A stretch of DNA of 10,915 nt, taken from the NCBI GenBank assembly GCA_002317595.1, contig DCHL01000097.1, positions 11,071 through 21,985 of the forward strand, written 5' to 3'. Position numbers and translations under genes: made by a program. This DNA comes from Lachnospiraceae bacterium UBA1753 (GTDB taxonomy: Bacteria; Bacillota; Clostridia; Lachnospirales; Lachnospiraceae). The notes below the pieces were generated by a model. The model was given only the letters and a program-made list of their open reading frames with translations, did no database searches and was not told where the DNA came from. Shown piece by piece: positions 1-6,688 of the stretch (positions within the stretch are counted from its first letter, which is position 1; the number at the start of each line of letters is the position of its first letter).

Positions 1-332
1 TCGCTGTGCATCACGGCGGCAGCAATTACGCAAAGGACCAAAGCCGCCAGGTCAGCAAGCCCAAGGTACTTTAGCATGATTCTTGAGATTGCACTCCTGT
101 CAGAATTCTTCTCAAGGCCAAACCTGAGCGCAGCCTCTCCGATGTTGATTGTAAGGAGCGGAACCAAAAGAAGGAGTGTGGCCTGCATTCCGTCTGCAAT
201 GCCATACTCCGTCGTAGTCAGAACATTTGTATAAAAGGGCACCAAAAGCATGACCAGCAGCTTTGATACAAAGTTACCGATCGTAAACAATGCCATATTT
301 GAAAACAGATTTTTGTATCTACCTTTTTTCAT
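1..332 (-). CDS. Wzx-type oligosaccharide flippase, N-terminal part (cut by window edge)
   Basis: The first 110 codons of a polysaccharide flippase of the MATE/MOP superfamily; the gene runs off the left edge. The protein opens MKKGRYKNLFSNMALFTIG and then NFVSKLL, PFYTNVL and EYGIAD, the typical first-helix and first-loop pattern of Wzx proteins in Firmicutes. Hydrophobic segments lie near 13-36, 53-66 and 91-108. Wzx moves the undecaprenyl-linked repeat unit across the membrane for Wzy. The ATG at 332 (in ATGAAAAAAGGTAG) overlaps the polymerase end by 14 nt; a later ATG at 296 is possible but would remove the basic N-terminus. No strong ribosome site is seen, so translation probably depends on the upstream gene. 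Family call is confident despite truncation. Confidence 0.87.
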   Translation of the reverse strand, partial: MKKGRYKNLFSNMALFTIGNFVSKLLVMLLVPFYTNVLTTTEYGIADGMQATLLLLVPLLTINIGEAALRFGLEKNSDRSAISRIMLKYLGLADLAALVLCVIAAAVMHS

Positions 333-1500
333 CCGCAAAAATAATCAAGAGCAAAAACAGTACCACAGGCGAGTAATCCGCCCACATGAGATCCATATCG
401 ATGAAGGACTCGATGAACATTGCAAAGAGCCCGCTGGCTGCAAGAATCTTAAGATTGAACCTGCTCTTATCCTCAGAGTTAAAGCCAGCCTCGAAAACAG
501 GCCTCATGGAAAGGAGTCTCCTTATGATGATGAACATAGCCAGCGCAAACACAATGATTCCATGGACGGCAAGGATGTCGTACATGACATTGTGGATGTT
601 GTACTCAAAGAAGGACTCCAGCTCATAGCCCGATCCGATTCCTGTCAGCAGGTGCTGTTTCAGCATGTTCCACACTTCCATCCAGATCTGCTCTCTTCCA
701 GAAAACAGGCTCTTGTAGAAGAAGGGCATCTTGAAGTTAACACCCGTTGACGCAAGCATCACATATGAAAAAACAAACAAAAGTGATCCAAAGGTCGAAA
801 ACAGCACCAGGAATGTATACATTCCCTTCTCCTTCCACCATTTCCTGGGAGCCAGGTAGTAGAAGAACAGAAGCAGGAACAGCGCCATGAAGGCACCGCG
901 TGCCAGGTGCCAGAGCACCAGGTTCACCAGTCTCACCACGCAGAGCACGATGAGAAGTCCATATATCTCGCGCTTAACAGAAAGCCTCGTCAGGAATATC
1001 ATTGCACACATGAATGTGAACACAGTGACGGAGGCTCCCGTGTTTGAATTGTAGGAAAATGCAAGGTCAATTGCAAACCAGATGAGGAACACAAACACGA
1101 ACACTCCGCACATGAACTCCATCTGGCGGTTTGTGAACTTAATCTCCCTCGACAGGTACCACAGCAATAGGAAGTCCGCGATAATCAGGATACATCCCTT
1201 GTGGGAACCGATGATAAAGAGGTTTGCCAGTGCTATAGCGCCGCCCGCGCCCAGAGCATACATATCCCAGTCACGGCTTTTGAGCTTCCCTATCCAGTCC
1301 ACATTGTTAAAAAATAAGATCACAAGTGCGAGAAACACAATCGATGTATTGTATATCTCTGTAACATGGTAGAACCAGGGAAACAGCCAGGTTCCTGCAT
1401 AGAACACCATGAGAATCACGATTGCAATCCAGTTGATGATTTCCCTGCGTCTGTTGTCTTCAGTATATTCAGTTAGCTTTGGTAAATTGAGTTTAGCCAT
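319..1500 (-). CDS. Wzy-type polysaccharide polymerase / O-antigen ligase family protein
   Basis: A 393-residue polytopic membrane protein with about 10 to 12 hydrophobic segments (for example 22-41, 52-65, 81-97, 102-115, 129-148, 156-171, 179-198, 202-216, 227-250, 308-326, 351-366, 377-388). The Wzy/ligase signature lies in the outer loop: FSGREQIW (266-273, with R269) followed by GIGSG (287-291) and HNVMYDILAVHG (303-314, with H303). A second arginine, in LARGAF (199-204), fits the family's RG motif. The enzyme should polymerise flipped repeat units outside the membrane. Being directly before a Wzx gene, it fits a polymerase better than a ligase, but sequence alone does not separate these. 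ATG 1500 follows the GT4 stop by two bases; its own end overlaps the flippase start by 14 nt. Confidence 0.88.
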   Translation of the reverse strand: MAKLNLPKLTEYTEDNRRREIINWIAIVILMVFYAGTWLFPWFYHVTEIYNTSIVFLALVILFFNNVDWIGKLKSRDWDMYALGAGGAIALANLFIIGSHKGCILIIADFLLLWYLSREIKFTNRQMEFMCGVFVFVFLIWFAIDLAFSYNSNTGASVTVFTFMCAMIFLTRLSVKREIYGLLIVLCVVRLVNLVLWHLARGAFMALFLLLFFYYLAPRKWWKEKGMYTFLVLFSTFGSLLFVFSYVMLASTGVNFKMPFFYKSLFSGREQIWMEVWNMLKQHLLTGIGSGYELESFFEYNIHNVMYDILAVHGIIVFALAMFIIIRRLLSMRPVFEAGFNSEDKSRFNLKILAASGLFAMFIESFIDMDLMWADYSPVVLFLLLIIFADEKR

Positions 1501-1502
1501 TT

Positions 1503-2522
1503 CTATCCGTTCTTCTTGCAGAATGCCATGAGCCTTTTTGCCACCGCATTCCAGCTATTGTATTCAAGATCAATTCCCTCAAGGAGCCTGTCGTGATTTG
1601 AAGAGATGAGCGCACACTCGATCTTCGCCGCTATCTCCTCTGGATTATCACAATCTTCAATGATATCAGAGGGCTTTAAGGTTCCCTCTTTAAATACGGA
1701 GATGGCTCCCACATTTTTTGACATAAGTACATCGCAGCCGCAGGTAAGTGCCTCCAGCGGAGCCAGTCCAAAGGTCTCAAAGCAGCTGTTCTGAATAAAG
1801 AGCTGTGACAGCTGCAGGTTCTTTTTCATGCGCTCCCCGTCCACAAGCCCAATGTTCTTCACGAAGGGGTAGGCGTTAATTGCATCACTGTCCTTACCCT
1901 CTGCCCCCGCGACGATGAGCATCAGATTTATGCCCCTGTTAATAAGGAGCTGCAGCGCCTCGCATATCTTTACAATGCGTTTTCTCGGCATTCCTCCGCC
2001 AATGGAGATTACTCTGTAGGGCATCTCCACGGAGCCGTCCGGCACCTCGCCAGTCTTTGTCAGCCGTCCGACGTTGTTAAACATCTCTGTTCCGATTCCG
2101 TTCGTGAGATGGGATATTTTTTCCGCGTGTTCAGGGTATCGCTCCTTGAGAAAGTTCTCAAACTGCTCTGACACTGCCAGGATGTAGTCAGCCCCCTCCA
2201 TGGTATCACGCTCGACCTCGTTCATGCCCTCGTCAGGCACTCCGTTGATCTCGTTCTCATACTCAACGCAGCCGTGCATGATATACACTGTGGGCACGCC
2301 CTTCTTGTCTGCAATCTTAATCGCGTGGAGGTTCTGCTTTGAATGGCCGGACATCACCACAAAATCGGCGCACGGAATCTTGATATAGAGTTCAAGAAGG
2401 CGCAATACCTTGTTCCTGTATTTCTGATACAGAGTGTCATCCGGCAGCTCATTTATGAGATTCAGTGTCACGTTCGCAGGCCCCGTACCGCTATAGTAGT
2501 CGCCCACCATGAAAATCGTCAT
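1503..2522 (-). CDS. Family 4 glycosyltransferase (GT-B fold)
   Basis: A 339-residue retaining GT-B transferase of the GT4 type. The N-terminal domain opens with a glycine loop, YYSGTGPANVTLNL (10-23), and includes IMHGC (81-85) and ADYILAVSE (111-119). The C-terminal donor domain starts near 168 with ISIGGGMPRKRI (172-183), holding the phosphate-binding R180-K181, and has the E-x7-E motif in CFETFGLAPLEAL (247-259; E249 and E257), which binds the donor sugar. The frame is open further upstream to an ATG at 2582, inside the previous gene, but the ATG at 2522 matches the family start and lies one base after that gene's TGA, so coupled translation is likely. It should extend the lipid-linked unit in the cytosol. 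Two bases separate its TAG from the polymerase ATG. Donor and linkage unknown. Confidence 0.9.
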   Translation of the reverse strand: MTIFMVGDYYSGTGPANVTLNLINELPDDTLYQKYRNKVLRLLELYIKIPCADFVVMSGHSKQNLHAIKIADKKGVPTVYIMHGCVEYENEINGVPDEGMNEVERDTMEGADYILAVSEQFENFLKERYPEHAEKISHLTNGIGTEMFNNVGRLTKTGEVPDGSVEMPYRVISIGGGMPRKRIVKICEALQLLINRGINLMLIVAGAEGKDSDAINAYPFVKNIGLVDGERMKKNLQLSQLFIQNSCFETFGLAPLEALTCGCDVLMSKNVGAISVFKEGTLKPSDIIEDCDNPEEIAAKIECALISSNHDRLLEGIDLEYNSWNAVAKRLMAFCKKNG

Positions 2523-2523
2523 G

Positions 2524-3405
2524 TCAGTCCACCGTTCCCTTCCCGCCAGCGAGCAGGCCCTTATATTCCCTGGCCCCTGCAAACATCACTGAGATGGCGT
2601 GGAACATCCTATTGTCACCCCTGTAGAGCGCCCTCTTCCTCACCGCAAACTGTAGGATCAGAAGCCAGTACCACTTTCTGGTCATGGCATAGTAGTTAGC
2701 TCCCCTGTCGGTAAAAAATTTGTCCGTATAGCCGTGAAACCAGGTGGACTCGGTGTCAAGGATGTGCGCTATTTCCACCGGACAGTAGAGTACCTTCATA
2801 CCCTTGCCGATTGCCTCGAAGAGAAAAATATTCTCTTCACCCATTCCATACTTAGCACCCGCACCGAACAGCTCATTCATGTAGAGATTGTTCTTTACAA
2901 GACTGCTGCGTCTGAAGGCTATCTCAGGAGAAAAAATCTTCATCGCACCTGAATACTTAAGGTCGCCCTCTGCCTCCCTGATTGGAGCCTGGCGTTCAGG
3001 ACGCCTTATAAAAAAAACGATGATGTCAGCCTCGGGATGACGTGAAAAAGCACCTGTTATCAGGTCCTTCGCGTTGTCCTCATAGACCACATCATTGTCA
3101 CAGAATATGCAGATATCATCATCAGCCGCATCACGATGCTCGACATCAGCCTCAGCCGCATCACGATGCTCGACATCTGTTCCCAGCCTCGCGCTCTCGC
3201 GAATTGCCTGATTGCGGCTCTTTGAAAGCCCCCGCTCAGTGGATGACAAAAAGAGCACATTTCTCCCCTTCTCATCCTCCAAAGCCTGGATTTCCTGCCT
3301 CTCATCGCGGTCACACTGATTGATGATAACCGCATCCGTCTGAATGTTCAGAATATCTATGTATTTATAGTCTGCAAGATGCATTGCAGAAACCAGTGTC
3401 TTCAT
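2524..3405 (-). CDS. Family 2-like glycosyltransferase with a 10-residue duplication before its DxD motif
   Basis: A 293-residue protein of a GT2-like branch common in Firmicute capsule clusters. The N-terminus (MKTLVSAMHL) and AVIINQCDRDE (25-35) stand in place of the usual nucleotide-binding start; then LSSTERGLSKSRNQAI (53-68), and the metal-binding DND (103-105) in CIFCDNDVVY. Residues 180-198 carry FGAGAKYGMGEENIFL, a likely acceptor and catalytic region with E190-E191, followed by a C-terminal half rich in aromatic residues. Residues 77-96 are DVEHRDAAEA followed by DVEHRDAADD, an in-frame tandem duplication just ahead of the catalytic strand. Start ATG 3405 has GAGAGAGAT upstream, a weak ribosome site. 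The stop TGA is followed after one base by the next ATG. The sugar is unknown. Confidence 0.84.
   Translation of the reverse strand: MKTLVSAMHLADYKYIDILNIQTDAVIINQCDRDERQEIQALEDEKGRNVLFLSSTERGLSKSRNQAIRESARLGTDVEHRDAAEADVEHRDAADDDICIFCDNDVVYEDNAKDLITGAFSRHPEADIIVFFIRRPERQAPIREAEGDLKYSGAMKIFSPEIAFRRSSLVKNNLYMNELFGAGAKYGMGEENIFLFEAIGKGMKVLYCPVEIAHILDTESTWFHGYTDKFFTDRGANYYAMTRKWYWLLILQFAVRKRALYRGDNRMFHAISVMFAGAREYKGLLAGGKGTVD
3122..3177. repeat. In-frame exact 26-bp direct repeat, period 30
   Basis: Positions 3122-3147 and 3152-3177 are identical over 26 bases at a period of 30, exactly ten codons. They encode the doubled DVEHRDAA segment of the glycosyltransferase. The perfect match at all codon positions points to a recent duplication. 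Confidence 0.93.
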
Positions 3406-3442
3406 AATCAGATATCTCTCTCAAAAGACTCGCCCTTATATA

Positions 3443-4195
3443 TCAGAGCCGTCTGAACACAGCATTTATTGCATAAAAACAGAAACAGTAGCAGCTGTAG
3501 GGAAGACTGAAATGCTCCACGTTCCTGTAAAGATTCCAGATTCTCTTTATCGCCGTCAGCTTGTTAGAGGACAGCGTTCCCTCGCTTCTCCGATAGAGTG
3601 TCAGCGCATCGTCAAGTCCATAGCCAATTATTCCCGTTTTAAGAATCTGCCACCAGGTGGCTGAATCCTCCGAAGGGACATTGGGCATCTCAATCAGCGC
3701 CTTGTCCATCTTCTCAGTATCGAACATTACCGTACTGGTAAAAATTGTCGTATTCTTAACCGCCTGCCTGTAGGTTATCTCACCTGGCACCCTCACGATC
3801 TTGTCGACGCCAATACCATCTGAGGTTGCAAATTCATAGGAGGTAAATGAGAAGGCGCAGTCCTTCTTCTCCATGAACTTAAGCTGCTTCTCAAGCTTTT
3901 CCTCAAACCAGATGTCGTCTGCATCGAGAAAGGTAATGAATCTTCCCTTTGAAGCGGCAAGTCCCTTATTCCTTGCGCCCGCTGCTCCCCCTGCCTTCTT
4001 GATTGTCAGGAGAGAAATGCGCTCATCTGTCAGGAATGGCAGAATGACTCTCGCGCTCGAATCCGTCGAGCCGTCATCCACCAGAATCAGCTCCCAGTTA
4101 TCGTAGGTCTGGCTCTTGATACAGGAGATAGTGTCCGATATGAATTTTTCCGCATTGTGCACTGGCACGATAATGCTAACAAGATCAGTGTACAT
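3443..4195 (-). CDS. TuaG-like family 2 glycosyltransferase
   Basis: A 250-residue GT-A transferase that strongly resembles, from memory, the TuaG type of teichuronic acid and capsule clusters in length and motifs. It shows SIIVPVHNAEKFI (7-19), LVDDGSTD (38-45), ARNKGLAASKGRFI (74-87), the metal-binding DADD (91-94), FSFTSYE (115-121), an acidic pair in PSEDSATWW (174-182) and SSNKL (209-213) near the end. It has no clear membrane helix, although the last 20 residues are rich in Y, C and F and may touch the membrane. It should add a sugar to the lipid-linked repeat unit. Start ATG 4195 is fixed by the conserved N-terminus and a GAGGAA just upstream. A 37-nt spacer follows. Donor sugar unknown; I do not give the symbol because orthology is not shown. 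Confidence 0.9.
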   Translation of the reverse strand: MYTDLVSIIVPVHNAEKFISDTISCIKSQTYDNWELILVDDGSTDSSARVILPFLTDERISLLTIKKAGGAAGARNKGLAASKGRFITFLDADDIWFEEKLEKQLKFMEKKDCAFSFTSYEFATSDGIGVDKIVRVPGEITYRQAVKNTTIFTSTVMFDTEKMDKALIEMPNVPSEDSATWWQILKTGIIGYGLDDALTLYRRSEGTLSSNKLTAIKRIWNLYRNVEHFSLPYSCYCFCFYAINAVFRRL

Positions 4196-4256
4196 ATCTG
4201 TTCCTCGGTCTCAATTCCTCAGCCTCTGTTCCTCTGTTCCTCTGTTGCTATTCCTC
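4196..4256 (-). promoter_or_regulatory. Cluster of GAGGAA words forming a multiple Shine-Dalgarno spacer
   Basis: The 52-nt spacer plus the last codons of the preceding gene hold five copies of GAGGAA on the minus strand (4256-4251, 4242-4237, 4234-4229, 4220-4215, 4206-4201) and one GAGGC (4226-4222). Spacings are 14, 8, 14 and 14. The first copy codes for the final EE of the initiating transferase. The last copy sits 5 nt before the ATG at 4195 and is the natural ribosome site; the others could hold ribosomes in reserve or simply be products of slippage. Confidence 0.7.
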
Positions 4257-5657
4257 GCTTTTGTCTTCCCCTGCGGTCACTGTCTCCGAAGAACCCGCAG
4301 TTACTGTCTCCGTGGTTCCCTCGGTGCTCTCCATCGTGAAGAGAATCTTGGCAGTGAGAATAATAAGCTTAAGGTCAAGCCACAGCGAGTAGCTCTCTAT
4401 GTAATAGAGGTCAAGCTTAAGCTTGTCATAAGGTCTTGTATTGTACTTGCCGTAGAGCTGTGCATATCCCGTGATTCCCGCGGTTACCTTGGTCCTATAT
4501 GCAAACTCAGGCATATCCTGGACATACTTTGCAATGAACTCAGGTCTCTCGGGCCTTGGTCCGACGAAGGACATATCGCCCTTAAGCACGTTGAAGAGCT
4601 GAGGAAGTTCATCAAGGCGAACCTTCCTGATAACCTTGCCCACAGGAGTGATTCTGTCATCCTTCTCCTTGGCAAGCTGGGCACCTCTCTTCTCCGCATC
4701 CACAATCATGCTTCTGAACTTGTAGATTTCAAACTCACGGTTATTCTTGGTGCATCTCACCTGCTTGTAGAGCATCGGACCGCCGTCACAGAGCTTGATG
4801 GCAATGGCAGTGAGAATCATAAACGGCGAAGACAGCACAATAAGTATGAGTGCAAGCACGATATCCATCGCCCTCTTGAGGATTCTCTCCTCATACTGGA
4901 GGGGTGAACCGTCTGTCAGCAGAAGCGGCGTATCAAACATATGGATTGAGCTCGAACCATTCAGGATGATGTCCGAAATCTTCGGCGCCATATAAATTCT
5001 CTTTGAATTCTCGTAGCAGTGCTTAAAAATAATATTTCGAAGCGATACCTCAACATCCCAAATGATGACCGTATTGACTTCATCAATTTTCCTGTAAATC
5101 TCATCGATGGGGGAAGATGCACAGATCATGTCAGACACCTGGAGCTGATCCCTCCTGGTCTTCAGCTTGTTCCTGAAGTCATCAGCCGCCACTCCGTCAT
5201 AGATGAGAAGCACCTGATAGGGCTTGAACATCTTCCTGTACATTCTTCCACTGAGAAGAATCCACCCTGCGGAAAAAATAATCTGCAGCCCTGTGGCACC
5301 GAGAAGCGGTACCGGTGTCGGGAACTTGAAGGAGTACATCATGATAATCAAATAGAACACAAAGTTTGAGAACAGGCAGGTGAAGAGCTGCGAGAACAGA
5401 ACCTCGCCGTTTCTCCTGTCTCCCACCAGCAGTCCTCCGAACACTCTTCCAAGTGCAACAAACACTACTCCGTAGATTCCAAGAACGAACAGATGACCAC
5501 GCAGGTACAGCCTTGTCCTGAAATCCTGGTTGTAATTATAGTGAAGTATGAGATAGATAAGCAGCACATGGACGGCCACCAGAATGGTTGCCGTAAACAG
5601 CTTGTAGAATCTTCTCCAGACTTCCTGATTTGATTTTATTCCCGTCTTATTACTCAA
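4248..5657 (-). CDS. Initiating polyprenyl-phosphate sugar-1-phosphate transferase (WbaP/CpsE-type)
   Basis: A 469-residue enzyme that starts repeat-unit synthesis by moving a sugar-1-phosphate, often glucose or galactose, from UDP-sugar to undecaprenyl phosphate. N-terminal membrane helices lie at about 22-40, 55-75, 90-110 and 118-137, then a soluble CoA-binding-like region (about 146-245). The catalytic bacterial sugar transferase domain spans 257-440: KRAMDI (261-266) opening the membrane-dipping helix, YKQVR (297-301), KFRSM (313-317), RLDELPQL (347-354) with the catalytic D349-E350 pair, VGPRPE (365-370) and GITGYAQLYG (394-403). Relatives commonly end near ESTEG (here 443-447); this one continues 22 residues with ETVTAG twice. 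The start is TTG at 5657 with AGGAG 6 nt upstream, and no nearby ATG competes. The sugar cannot be read from sequence. Confidence 0.93.
   Translation of the reverse strand: MSNKTGIKSNQEVWRRFYKLFTATILVAVHVLLIYLILHYNYNQDFRTRLYLRGHLFVLGIYGVVFVALGRVFGGLLVGDRRNGEVLFSQLFTCLFSNFVFYLIIMMYSFKFPTPVPLLGATGLQIIFSAGWILLSGRMYRKMFKPYQVLLIYDGVAADDFRNKLKTRRDQLQVSDMICASSPIDEIYRKIDEVNTVIIWDVEVSLRNIIFKHCYENSKRIYMAPKISDIILNGSSSIHMFDTPLLLTDGSPLQYEERILKRAMDIVLALILIVLSSPFMILTAIAIKLCDGGPMLYKQVRCTKNNREFEIYKFRSMIVDAEKRGAQLAKEKDDRITPVGKVIRKVRLDELPQLFNVLKGDMSFVGPRPERPEFIAKYVQDMPEFAYRTKVTAGITGYAQLYGKYNTRPYDKLKLDLYYIESYSLWLDLKLIILTAKILFTMESTEGTTETVTAGSSETVTAGEDKSEE
4269..4310. repeat. In-frame 24-bp-period repeat in the C-terminal tail of the initiating transferase
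   Basis: Segments 4269-4286 and 4293-4310 both encode ETVTAG on the minus strand and match at 14 of 18 bases. They lie in the tail added after the ESTEG ending common to relatives. The lower identity compared with the other repeats here suggests an older duplication. Confidence 0.7.
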
Positions 5658-5690
5658 AATTAACTCCTGTTAAAATACTCCACATAATGG

Positions 5691-5734
5691 GTCTTGCCTG
5701 CAATCGCACACATCCTCACGTCTTGCCTGCAATC
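5691..5734. repeat. 15-bp direct repeat copying codons from a gene end past the stop
   Basis: Positions 5691-5705 and 5720-5734 share 15 identical bases at a period of 29. The copy at 5720-5734 encodes the IAGKT end of the glycosyltransferase; the other lies in the 58-nt spacer after its TGA (5718-5716). In its own frame the spacer copy also reads IAGKT, but its codons continue without an immediate stop. It is short, so chance is less excluded than for the 30-bp case at 9412. Confidence 0.7.
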
Positions 5735-6672
5735 CTAAGCGCTACCGCTCCTGGAAGACCTGCAAGGAACTCTGGCAGCGGAAGCTCACTCCGTCTTCCC
5801 AGCACCTGGCAGAACCTTATATAGTGGCTTAAATATTTTATCTTAAGCACGGACCACTTCTGTATCCTCGCGCGCTGCTCGTAGTACAGAAACCATCCCG
5901 TGGGATTCTCTCTCCTAAGACGCGGTGCCTGGTCTGTGTAGCCTCCCTCGACAATCTCACAGACAGTGAGTATCTCAGGCAGTATCACAAGTGAACCCAC
6001 CGCATCAATCTGGTCATACACATAATCCTCGGGCACATACTTCTCGCCCTCAATCTCAGGAAACTGGAACTGCTTTAAAAGCTCCGTCCGAAAGACCAGC
6101 GTCGTCTCACCGTAGAAACCGTCAAGGTACAGGTCTCTCAGCGTTGACCATCCTCTCTCGACATCCATTGCAGGAAACAGCGCATCACGGAAGGGCTTGA
6201 CACTCTCAATAATCTCACCGCACTTCTCGCCCGCTTCAGTCTCACTGCACTTCTCGCCCGCTTCAGTCTCGCTGCATTTCTCACCCTTGTAGGCGACGAT
6301 GCCCGATGCCTTCTTACCATCAGCACAGCCGCCGCACTCATCCCACTTTGCTAGAATCTGCTCAACTGCACCCTCTGACAGCTCATCATCCGAGTCAAGG
6401 CACAGGAAGAGCTCCGTATCGCAGGCCATTGAGCCTGTGTTGTGTGCCCGCATCTTGCCCCCGTTCTCACGGTAGATGTAGCGGATGTCAAAGAGGTTCT
6501 CTGCCTTATTTTTCTCCGAGAGCTGGGAAATAAAGGTGCCAGTGTCGTCTGCGGAGCCATCATCCACCACCAGCCACACAAATTCCTGGCAGGTCTGATT
6601 CCTAAGGCTCTCATAGACCCTTGAAAGCAGCGCTCTTCTGTTGTAGGTAGGTGTAAAAACAGTAAGCAGCAC
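5716..6672 (-). CDS. Family 2 glycosyltransferase with a tandem-repeat loop
   Basis: A 318-residue cytosolic GT-A fold transferase. It shows TVFTPTYNR (4-12), VVDDGSADDT (35-44), the metal-binding DSDD (93-96) and a likely catalytic acidic pair in VPEDYVYDQ (213-221). It probably adds one sugar to the lipid-linked repeat unit. Residues 130-151 are a repeat of EKCSETEAG (2.4 units) inserted in a loop after the DSDD region, before the acceptor part. The start is GTG at 6672, whose G is shared with the TAG stop of the gene before it. GGGAGAA sits 6 nt upstream and decides this start; a TTG at 6687 is open too but lies over the ribosome site. The last codons (IAGKT) recur after the stop. No membrane helix is evident. 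Donor and acceptor are unknown. Confidence 0.88.
   Translation of the reverse strand: MLLTVFTPTYNRRALLSRVYESLRNQTCQEFVWLVVDDGSADDTGTFISQLSEKNKAENLFDIRYIYRENGGKMRAHNTGSMACDTELFLCLDSDDELSEGAVEQILAKWDECGGCADGKKASGIVAYKGEKCSETEAGEKCSETEAGEKCGEIIESVKPFRDALFPAMDVERGWSTLRDLYLDGFYGETTLVFRTELLKQFQFPEIEGEKYVPEDYVYDQIDAVGSLVILPEILTVCEIVEGGYTDQAPRLRRENPTGWFLYYEQRARIQKWSVLKIKYLSHYIRFCQVLGRRSELPLPEFLAGLPGAVALRIAGKT
6220..6285. repeat. In-frame 27-bp tandem repeat, 2.4 copies
   Basis: Units 6220-6246 and 6247-6273 are identical except for 6244/6271, and a third, partial unit runs 6274-6285 with further changes. The period of 27 is nine codons and encodes EKCSETEAG on the minus strand. Changes in copy number would keep the glycosyltransferase frame. 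The near identity of the first two units suggests a young duplication. Confidence 0.92.
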
Positions 6673-6688
6673 TAGTAATTCTCCCAAA
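6655..6688 (-). promoter_or_regulatory. Coupled stop/start junction with ribosome binding site
   Basis: On the minus strand GGGAGAA, six bases, then TAGTG: the stop TAG (6674-6672) of the membrane protein and the start GTG (6672-6670) of the glycosyltransferase share one G. This favours translational coupling and supports the GTG start over the TTG further upstream. Confidence 0.75.

Noticed and set aside
250..750. A 166-codon open frame on the plus strand
   Set aside because: It is antisense to the Wzx start and the Wzy end, rich in histidine and charged residues as typical for a shadow of membrane-protein codons, and has no domain signs.
2523..2582. A longer start for the family 4 transferase at 2582
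   Set aside because: The added 20 residues overlap the previous gene and do not look like a GT4 N-terminus; ATG 2522 begins the first strand.
3122..3177. Possible CRISPR-like repeats, from the 26 to 30-bp direct repeats here and at 6220 and 9412
   Set aside because: Only two to 2.4 copies each, no regular spacers, different sequences at each site, and two of the three lie in-frame within genes.
4116..4907. A 263-codon open frame on the plus strand
   Set aside because: It lies across the initiating transferase on the other strand and the TuaG-like gene start, shows no recognisable motif, and looks like antisense to real coding sequence.
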